DNA from: Acidobacteriota bacterium
GTDB taxonomy: Bacteria > Acidobacteriota > Terriglobia > Terriglobales > Acidobacteriaceae
Assembly: GCA_021798655.1 (NCBI GenBank)
Contig: JAJZFE010000404.1
Span: forward strand, 1 to 5,864
Length of the DNA: 5,864 nucleotides
Direction: 5' to 3'
Position numbers and translations under genes: made by a program. The first letter of the stretch is position 1. Each line of letters begins with the position of its first letter. The notes below the pieces were generated by a model. The model searched no databases, had not been told where the DNA came from, and was given only the letters and a program-made list of their open reading frames with translations. This document shows, piece by piece, positions 1-4,683 of this stretch.

Positions 1-1
1 C

Positions 2-145
2 GAGGTCACAGCCGTCGAGCCGATCGGCGAAGAACGCAAGCTGCTGCTGCACGAGCTCGCACAGCGCGAGGTCTGCGGCTTCGCCGAGTGCCCCTCGCGG
101 ATGCGCGCCCGCCAGCACGCTCGCGAACACGGCTGGCTGCCGTAA
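2..145 (+). CDS. 3' end of an unidentified protein, truncated by the window
   Basis: An open frame enters from the left edge and runs 47 codons to a TAA at 143-145. The visible residues start EVTAVEPIGEERKLLLHELA and end in a Cys/Arg-rich tail containing CGFAECPSRMRARQ and then HAREHGWLP. The alternation of charged and hydrophobic residues looks like a genuine helical C-terminus. It lies 72 bp upstream of cobA on the same strand, so it may be the preceding gene of a siroheme, sulfur or nitrogen assimilation operon, but that is inference from position only. The two cysteines lie five residues apart, too little to call a metal site. I do not recognise the family. The overlapping frame that starts at 88 and runs through cobA in another phase is a shadow. 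Confidence 0.55.
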   Translation, partial: EVTAVEPIGEERKLLLHELAQREVCGFAECPSRMRARQHAREHGWLP

Positions 146-155
146 CACTTTTTGC

Positions 156-179
156 TTGTCATTCCCGAAGGGAATCTGC
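156..179 (+). repeat. Short intergenic palindromic repeat, copy 1
   Basis: The sequence is TTGTCATTCC, a short centre, then GGAATCTGC. The core ATTCCC (161-166) and GGGAAT (170-175) form a perfect 6-bp stem with a 3-nt loop. The same outer blocks recur in the same orientation at 1013-1044, on the other side of cobA. It sits in the 72-bp gap between the upstream gene and cobA, 38 bp before the cobA start. It resembles small dispersed palindromes (REP-like; the ATTCCC...GGGAAT core also recalls the Neisseria dRS3 type). Membership in a genome-wide family is inferred. Confidence 0.6.
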
Positions 180-205
180 GTTTGCGCGAACCACCTCATG
201 GACGA

Positions 206-211
206 AAGGAG
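206..211 (+). promoter_or_regulatory. Ribosome binding site that fixes the cobA start
   Basis: AAGGAG lies 6 nt upstream of the ATG at 218. This favours 218 over the TTG at 152 in the same frame, which has no such site and would place the palindromic repeat inside the coding region. Confidence 0.8.
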
Positions 212-217
212 CCAACG

Positions 218-970
218 ATGAAGCCGACCCAAGCGCAACCAGGCCGCGTCTACCTCGTCGGTGCAGGCCCCGGCGACCCGGAGCTGCTAACGCTGCGCGC
301 GCTGCGCCTGCTCGAAAGTGCAGACGTGATTCTTCACGACGACCTCGTGCCCGACGAAGTCCTCGCACTCGCGCATCCGGGCGCGCTCATCACCAGCGTG
401 GGCAAACGCTGCGGCCAGCCGCGCATCACGCAGGCGGAGATTCATACGCTGATGATCGCCGCCGCGCGCGCAGGCCAATCTGTCGTGCGCCTCAAGAGCG
501 GCGACCCGCTCGTCTTCGGCCGCGCCGGCGAAGAGATCGCCGCACTCCGCGCCGCGAACATTCCCTTCGACGTCGTGCCGGGAGTCACCGCAGCCTTCGC
601 CGCTGGAGCAGCCCTCGCTCTGCCACTCACAGACCGCACCAGCGCGTCGAAGCTGATCCTCTGCACGGGTCATCACGCGGCCGAGAAGCAGAGCACGCAG
701 CCGCTTTGGTCAGGTCCGCTGCCCGACGACGCGACGCTTGCGCTCTACATGCCGGGCCGCGACACAGCGCGTCTCGCGCACGAACTCACAGCAACAGGGC
801 TCGCGGCAGACATTCCCTGCTGCGCGATCTCGCACGCCGCCACGCCGCGACAGAGCTATGTCATCGCACGGCTCAGCGAACTGGCCACGCTCGCCTGCGG
901 CCCGGCGCCGTTGCTGCTGCTGGTCGGGCGCGCGATGGAGCCGCTCTTCCACGCAGACTCTGCGCGCTAG
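218..970 (+). CDS. cobA: Uroporphyrinogen-III C-methyltransferase (SUMT)
   Basis: The 250-residue product is a typical length for a single-domain SUMT, which uses two S-adenosylmethionines to methylate uroporphyrinogen III at C2 and C7, giving precorrin-2 for siroheme or cobalamin. Visible landmarks: the N-terminal VYLVGAGPGDPELLTL (11-26), ADVILHDDLV (35-44), VGKRCG (61-66), the signature RLKSGDPLVFGRAGEE (91-106), VVPGVTAA (119-126), PLTDR (136-140) and LYMPGRD (176-182). No CysG-type dehydrogenase/ferrochelatase domain is fused, so those steps must be encoded elsewhere. Most relatives read RLKGGDP and PLTHR where this one has RLKSGDP and PLTDR, a mild deviation. The neighbour upstream is co-directional; the gene downstream is convergent. 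The family call is firm; whether the product feeds siroheme or B12 is not visible here. Confidence 0.95.
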   Translation: MKPTQAQPGRVYLVGAGPGDPELLTLRALRLLESADVILHDDLVPDEVLALAHPGALITSVGKRCGQPRITQAEIHTLMIAAARAGQSVVRLKSGDPLVFGRAGEEIAALRAANIPFDVVPGVTAAFAAGAALALPLTDRTSASKLILCTGHHAAEKQSTQPLWSGPLPDDATLALYMPGRDTARLAHELTATGLAADIPCCAISHAATPRQSYVIARLSELATLACGPAPLLLLVGRAMEPLFHADSAR

Positions 971-982
971 GGTAGATTCCTC

Positions 983-1068
983 TCAGGTGTAGTCGCCAGT
1001 CATCTTCATGATTTGTCATTCCGCAGCGAAGCGGAGGAATCTGCATCTTGTACGGCGACTACACTTGA
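983..1068. repeat. Inverted repeat nesting palindrome copy 2; possible bidirectional terminator
   Basis: The arms are 983-997 (TCAGGTGTAGTCGCC) and 1054-1068 (GGCGACTACACTTGA). They are complementary over 15 positions with one mismatch, which would be G:U in plus-strand RNA, and include a perfect 11-bp core at 987-997/1054-1064. The 56-nt interior holds a second hairpin around the palindromic repeat. It lies entirely in the gap between two convergent stop codons (cobA at 970, the hydrolase at 1081), where a bidirectional terminator would be expected. No T-run follows on either strand, so a classical intrinsic terminator is not shown. A small non-autonomous mobile element is an alternative, but I see no clear target-site duplication. 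Confidence 0.55.
1013..1044 (+). repeat. Short intergenic palindromic repeat, copy 2
   Basis: It shares TTGTCATTCC (1013-1022) and GGAATCTGC (1036-1044) with copy 1 at 156-179, but has a longer centre. Two alternative stems are possible: TCCGC/GCGGA (1020-1024 with 1031-1035, loop AGCGAA) or ATTCC/GGAAT (1018-1022 with 1036-1040). The block AGATTCCTC at 974-982 is the exact reverse complement of 1034-1042, so a fragment of the element may also be present in the opposite orientation just after cobA. Confidence 0.6.
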
Positions 1069-1080
1069 TGGAGAAATGCG

Positions 1081-2181
1081 CTAAGGCTTCGGCTGCGACT
1101 CTGCCAGCAGCTGCACCAGGTAGTCCTTCCACAACGCGGCCTGCGTGTGCGTTCCATGTCCGCGCGTCGCATCCGAGATCGGGATCATCACAAACCGCGC
1201 GCGCGGCATCTCCTTCACCTGCTTCTCCGCAATGCCGAGTTCCGGCGGATTGATGAAGTCGTCCGCAGAGTTGACCCACATCACCGGCATCGTGATGCGG
1301 TCGAGGTGCTGGCTCGGGTCGTAGTTGCGCGACGCATCCACGTAGTAGATCAGGTCGTTCGCATCGGTTGCAGCGACGGTGCGCGCCAGGTACTTGTCCA
1401 CGAACTCCTCCGCGGCCGCGCGCGTCGGATACAGCTTCTGCATCTGCAGCGGCGCAGACCCCATCACCAGCAGCATCTCGTTGGCATCGCGCAGCCCTTC
1501 GACTGGCTCGCTCGCGTACTCGCCGTTCTTCCACGCCGGATCGCGCTCGATGTTCTCGATCGCCATGTAACGCATCATGCGGTTGCGGCCGGCGAGCGCG
1601 ACGGCGTTGCAGGCCAGCGGCATCAGCGCGTCCACAAACCCGGGATACGTCTCGCCCCACACGAAGCTCTGCATACAACCCATCGATGTGCCGAGCACGA
1701 GCCGCAGATGATCGACGTGCAGCCCATCGAGCAGCATCTGGTGCTGCGAGCGCACCATGTCGTCGTAGTCGTAGTGCGGAAAGCGCATGTGCAGGCCCTC
1801 GGAGGGCCGCGACGACACGCCCTGGCCGATGTCGTCCGGAAAGATGAGGTAGTACTTCGTGATGTCCAGCGGCTGGCCCGGACCAAACAGGACGGTGGAG
1901 AAGACCGGGTTGAAGAGCGTGTGTGCGTCACCGCCGGTTCCATGCAGCAGCAGCACCGCGTTGTCCACATGCCCTGCAGCGTTGCGGTGCGGCGCGCCGA
2001 GCGTGAGGTAGTGTAGATGCAGCGCAGGCAGCGTCTCACCGCTGCCGAAGTGGAAGTTCGCAGCCGTGTAGTCGCCGGGGACTCCGTCGTAGGTTGGCGC
2101 CGGCGGTGTGGACATGGACATCGTCTGCGCCGTGACGATCGACGCGAAGCTGAAGCAGATCAGGGCAACCGACTTGAGCAT
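1081..2181 (-). CDS. Exported alpha/beta-hydrolase of the homoserine acetyltransferase (MetX)-like group
   Basis: The 366-residue protein begins with a signal peptide: Lys3, a hydrophobic stretch 5-17, and probable cleavage after VTA at 18. The mature part is an alpha/beta-hydrolase: oxyanion region LLLHGTGGDAHT (77-88), nucleophile elbow GTSMGCMQ (164-171, Ser166), acid DDFINPPE (307-314, probably Asp308) and GHGTHT (341-346, His342). Spacing and the motifs around Ser, Asp and His match the MetX-like subgroup, in which the elbow normally reads GGSMGGMQ. Cytosolic methionine enzymes have no signal peptide, so an extracytoplasmic esterase, lactonase or acyltransferase is more likely than MetX itself. 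An AGGAGG (2188-2193) 6 nt before the ATG supports the start. It lies 33 bp after the MFS gene and is probably cotranscribed. The fold is sure; the substrate is unknown. Confidence 0.85.
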   Translation of the reverse strand: MLKSVALICFSFASIVTAQTMSMSTPPAPTYDGVPGDYTAANFHFGSGETLPALHLHYLTLGAPHRNAAGHVDNAVLLLHGTGGDAHTLFNPVFSTVLFGPGQPLDITKYYLIFPDDIGQGVSSRPSEGLHMRFPHYDYDDMVRSQHQMLLDGLHVDHLRLVLGTSMGCMQSFVWGETYPGFVDALMPLACNAVALAGRNRMMRYMAIENIERDPAWKNGEYASEPVEGLRDANEMLLVMGSAPLQMQKLYPTRAAAEEFVDKYLARTVAATDANDLIYYVDASRNYDPSQHLDRITMPVMWVNSADDFINPPELGIAEKQVKEMPRARFVMIPISDATRGHGTHTQAALWKDYLVQLLAESQPKP

Positions 2182-2187
2182 GGAAAA

Positions 2188-2193
2188 CCTCCT
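2188..2193 (-). promoter_or_regulatory. Strong ribosome binding site of the exported hydrolase
   Basis: On the minus strand this reads AGGAGG, a full Shine-Dalgarno match 6 nt before the ATG at 2181-2179. It confirms the start that leaves an intact signal peptide. It is the strongest such site in the window, in contrast to the short-spaced site and TTG start of the preceding transporter gene. Confidence 0.8.
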
Positions 2194-2214
2194 GTGTAGT
2201 GTGCAACGAGCACG

Positions 2215-3480
2215 TTAGACGGACGAGAGATCGGCACCTTTGGCTTCCCTGCCAAAGCCCGTCAGCAGCGCGACAGCGATGCCGACGACGACCACCGTCC
2301 CGCCGAGCACCGGCGTGAGGCTGCCATGGAAGTAGCGCGCGGCAAGCGCGGCCTGGAACGGGCCATTGCGCGAGCTGAGCAGGTTGCCCAGTTGATACGC
2401 AAGGCCAGGAAAGATGGCACGCAGCGGCGCAGGTGAAAGCTCGTTGAGGTGCACAGGAATCACGCCCCACGCGCCCTGCACCATGAACTGCATCAGGAAG
2501 CCGCCGAGTGCAAGCAGCGCAGCCGTGTGGCTCCAGGCCCACAGCGGGATCATGGGAATAGCCAGCAGCGCGGCCATCACCATCATGCGGCGGCGGCCAA
2601 AGCGCTCCGACAACGTGCCGCAACAGATGCCTCCCAGCAGTGCACCGATGTTGCCGATCACCGCCACCCACGACACCGTTCGCGCCGTGAGGTGGTGGTC
2701 CTGCTTGAGGAACGTCGGATACAGGTCCTGCGTGCCGTGGCTGAAGCTCATGAACGCGGTCATCATCAGCGTCAGCAGCAGGAACGCTGGTAGGTTGTGG
2801 AAGATCGCCGCGCCGAGATTGACCGGCTTTGGCTGGCTCTCGCTCGCGGCAGCAGGCTCCAGCTTCCGAGCTTTCCACGCAGGACTCTCGTCCACGCGCG
2901 AGCCGATGTAGAACGCCAGCAGCGCAGGCAGCGCGCCGATGAGGAAGAAGACGCGCCAGTTGACGAGGAAGCCGTGGCCCGTGAGCAGCGGGAAGATGAG
3001 TCCGTACGCGGCGGCCGCCAGCAGATTGCCGCAGACGTAGCCCTCCTGCAGCAGGCCGGAGAAGAAGCCGCGCCCTTCGGCCGGCAGCGTCTCGAAGGCC
3101 AGCGCCGCACCCACGCCCCACTCGCCGCCCATCGCAATGCCGAAGAGTGCGCGCGTCAACAGAAAGATGCCGAAGGTTGGCGCAAACGCCGAGGCGATCT
3201 CAAAGAAGGAGAAGCAGAGGATGACCGCCATCAACGTGCGCCTGCGGCCATAGTGCTCCGCGAGGTAGCCGAAGAGCAGTGCCCCGACGGGCCTCATGCA
3301 CAGCGTCCAGAAGAACGCCTCCGCCGCGGTCTTCAGGTCAACGTGGAACGTCGCTGCGACCGAGTCGAGGCAATAGGTGAGGATGAAGAAGTCGAAGGCG
3401 TCGAGCGTCCAGCCCCAGAAGCAGGCTCCGAAGGCACGCCGTTGCAGCGGGGTCAGTCTGCGAAAGGGCGCAAGGAACAA
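2215..3480 (-). CDS. MFS transporter, SHS/Jen1-like probable monocarboxylate:H+ symporter
   Basis: This 421-residue inner-membrane protein has about twelve hydrophobic segments in two halves. The loop motif G-x-L-x-E-x-x-G-R-R-R appears at 71-81 and again at 288-298, as in the major facilitator superfamily. The first helix has GWTLDAFDFF (23-32), and 110-133 contains GIAMGGEWG with a following Glu, both typical of the sialate:H+ symporter (SHS) group. Residues 247-256, SHGTQDLYPT, match the Jen1 lactate-permease signature [ST]-H-x-[ST]-Q-D-x-x-x-T; the Asn that begins that signature is Met244 here. This points to uptake of lactate, pyruvate or a similar small acid by proton symport. The central loop (about 195-225) is hydrophilic and cytosolic. 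The start is TTG. The gene lies between the regulator (51 bp) and the hydrolase (33 bp). The substrate is inferred. Confidence 0.88.
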   Translation of the reverse strand: MFLAPFRRLTPLQRRAFGACFWGWTLDAFDFFILTYCLDSVAATFHVDLKTAAEAFFWTLCMRPVGALLFGYLAEHYGRRRTLMAVILCFSFFEIASAFAPTFGIFLLTRALFGIAMGGEWGVGAALAFETLPAEGRGFFSGLLQEGYVCGNLLAAAAYGLIFPLLTGHGFLVNWRVFFLIGALPALLAFYIGSRVDESPAWKARKLEPAAASESQPKPVNLGAAIFHNLPAFLLLTLMMTAFMSFSHGTQDLYPTFLKQDHHLTARTVSWVAVIGNIGALLGGICCGTLSERFGRRRMMVMAALLAIPMIPLWAWSHTAALLALGGFLMQFMVQGAWGVIPVHLNELSPAPLRAIFPGLAYQLGNLLSSRNGPFQAALAARYFHGSLTPVLGGTVVVVGIAVALLTGFGREAKGADLSSV

Positions 3481-3484
3481 GCTG

Positions 3485-3489
3485 CCTCC
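3485..3489 (-). promoter_or_regulatory. Ribosome binding site supporting the TTG start of the transporter
   Basis: On the minus strand this reads GGAGG, 4 nt before TTG at 3480-3478. No ATG, GTG or TTG occurs in frame between the TTG and the upstream stop at 3534-3532, and the next in-frame ATG (Met62) would remove the first membrane helix. TTG is therefore the likely start. The spacing is short, so initiation may be weak. Confidence 0.65.
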
Positions 3490-3531
3490 GGGAATGAATG
3501 GCCTCGTGGACGAGGTACGTTGCTGGATGAC

Positions 3532-4290
3532 CTATCGCGAGCGCAGGTTGGGAGCAGGCACGTTGATCTGCGGCGCGTCAGGATCGGGCTTCAGAATCTG
3601 GTGATGCAGACAGTAGAGCGCAAGCTCCAGCCGGTCGGAGACACCGAGCTTGTCGTAGATCTTGCGCAGGTAGTTCTTCACCACCTGCTCGGTGGTGCCC
3701 ACCTGCGAGGCGATCTCCTTGTTCCTCATGCCGCGCGTGATGCAGCCTATGATCGTAAGCTCCTTCGGTGAGAGCTGCGGCTGTGTGCGCGGATTCATCA
3801 GCGTGGCAGCCTGGCTGCGATAGGCTTCGAGCACCCAGCTGATGGACTGGTTATCGATCCACGTATCGCCCGCGGCGATGCGGCGCACGCACTCCACAAG
3901 CTGGTTGGGCGAGATCGACCGCGGCACTACGCCTTTGACGCCGCAGCGATACAGTCCCACGGTATCGCCTTCGTCCACCTTGGTCACCTGCACGATGAAG
4001 CGCGCCGCAGGATAGCGCGCGACGATCGGCGGAATCGCCTCTGCCGGATCGTCGAACAGCTGCGCCTCCAGGATGACGACCGACCCGGGTGATCGCTCCA
4101 GCGCGGCGTGCAGATGGTCGATCGTCTCCGACTGCGCGACAACGCGGATGTCGTCTTCGACGGCGAAGACCTTCCTCATGCCGACACGATAGATGGCCTG
4201 GGAGTCCGCCAGAATGACGCGGACGTGGTGCTGGGACGACTCCTCCGGTGCTTCACTGCCGGTGGGGAGGGTAGTGCTATCGCTCTTCAT
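3532..4290 (-). CDS. NarL/LuxR-type transcriptional regulator with a degenerate receiver domain
   Basis: The 252-residue protein has a polar leader (1-22), a response-regulator receiver-like domain (about 23-140), a linker, a LuxR-type helix-turn-helix (about 172-235) and a Pro/Asp tail. The DNA-binding part is canonical: LSPKE (173-177), MRNKEIA (188-194), VVKNYLRKIYDKLGVSDR (203-220). The receiver is not. The acidic pair before beta1 is Asp29-Ser30, the phospho-acceptor position in VVILEAQ is Glu75, and the usual Lys is Arg124 (VVPRS); only Thr103 fits the normal set. Asp phosphorylation is therefore unlikely, and Glu75 could mimic a phosphorylated state. No histidine kinase is adjacent. 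The ATG overlaps the pilZ stop as ATGA, implying translational coupling, with only a weak AAAGG upstream. Target genes are unknown; the flanking transporter and hydrolase are candidates. Confidence 0.9.
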   Translation of the reverse strand: MKSDSTTLPTGSEAPEESSQHHVRVILADSQAIYRVGMRKVFAVEDDIRVVAQSETIDHLHAALERSPGSVVILEAQLFDDPAEAIPPIVARYPAARFIVQVTKVDEGDTVGLYRCGVKGVVPRSISPNQLVECVRRIAAGDTWIDNQSISWVLEAYRSQAATLMNPRTQPQLSPKELTIIGCITRGMRNKEIASQVGTTEQVVKNYLRKIYDKLGVSDRLELALYCLHHQILKPDPDAPQINVPAPNLRSR

Positions 4291-4622
4291 GGGTGCTCTG
4301 CCTTTAGCGAGTATTCATCGATCACCGCCGCTGCGGTCAACTTGCCGTTTTCTTCCGCGTGGCGAACGATGCGGCCGGTACAGTGCAACAGAACATCATC
4401 TGCGCCGCCCATGATGGAGGCAGGCATCTTAAGCCGGAACTCGACCGGAGTTCCGATTGCAGGCAGGTTCTCCGAGACGAACAGCAGCCCGTTGGCCGAG
4501 ACGTTCTCCGTCACGGCCTTGCATTCGCCCTCCGGCGTCGTCAGCACGATATCCATATGCAGCGGAAACCGGACAGACGACCGCAAAGGGGTCGGATCAA
4601 ACGGGTTGTTGGACTCAGACAT
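4287..4622 (-). CDS. Stand-alone PilZ-domain protein, predicted c-di-GMP receptor
   Basis: The 111-residue protein consists almost wholly of one PilZ domain. Both c-di-GMP contact motifs are present: RxxxR as RSSVR (14-18), and [D/N]xSxxG as NVSANG (40-45). They are separated by a beta-strand stretch, followed by a strand-rich region with LLHCTGRIVR (78-87). It has no signal peptide or membrane segment, so it should be a cytosolic effector acting through a partner. The ATG at 4622 is preceded 5 nt away by GAGGGAG (4628-4634 on the plus strand as CTCCCTC). Its TGA overlaps the start of the regulator gene by 4 bp, making the regulator the obvious functional partner. Both binding motifs are intact, so c-di-GMP binding is a reasonable prediction; the output is unknown. 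Confidence 0.88.
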   Translation of the reverse strand: MSESNNPFDPTPLRSSVRFPLHMDIVLTTPEGECKAVTENVSANGLLFVSENLPAIGTPVEFRLKMPASIMGGADDVLLHCTGRIVRHAEENGKLTAAAVIDEYSLKAEHP

Positions 4623-4683
4623 GATGGCTCCCTCTAAGGAGGCTCTTGGGCTGCTCTAGGTATGCTTCCAAAGTGTACTGTAA
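4623..4683 (-). other. 61-bp intergenic gap upstream of pilZ
   Basis: This is the largest gap within the minus-strand block. On the minus strand it begins in an AT-rich stretch just after the TAA of the ATP-grasp-like gene and ends with the pilZ ribosome binding site. Its AT-rich half could carry a promoter for pilZ and the regulator, but I see no convincing -35/-10 pair and no stem-loop with a T-run, so readthrough from the upstream gene is equally possible. Confidence 0.35.

Noticed and set aside
152..217. N-terminal extension of cobA from a TTG at 152
   Set aside because: It would translate through the palindromic repeat, lacks a ribosome binding site, and adds 22 residues before the normal SUMT N-terminus; AAGGAG at 206-211 supports the ATG at 218.
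88..975. Long plus-strand frame of 295 codons overlapping cobA
   Set aside because: It is Arg/Ala/His-rich low-complexity translation in another phase of a clear SUMT gene, typical of shadow frames in GC-rich DNA.
1147..2016. Plus-strand frame of 289 codons opposite the hydrolase gene
   Set aside because: The antisense strand encodes a full alpha/beta-hydrolase with signal peptide and triad; this frame is rich in Arg, His and Val and has no recognisable motif.
2066..2076. 11-nt GTGTAGTCGCC inside the hydrolase gene identical to the repeat arm at 987-997
   Set aside because: The identity does not extend beyond 11 nt and it encodes part of an ordinary stretch (GDYTA) of the protein; most likely coincidence.
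3502..3515. Small hairpin CCTCG-TGGA-CGAGG between the regulator and the transporter genes as a terminator
   Set aside because: The stem is only 5 bp and no T-run follows on the minus strand; too weak to call.
2797..3771. Plus-strand frame of 324 codons opposite the transporter and regulator
   Set aside because: It spans the boundary between two well-supported minus-strand genes and has a highly charged Arg/Glu/Gln composition, as expected from reverse-frame translation.
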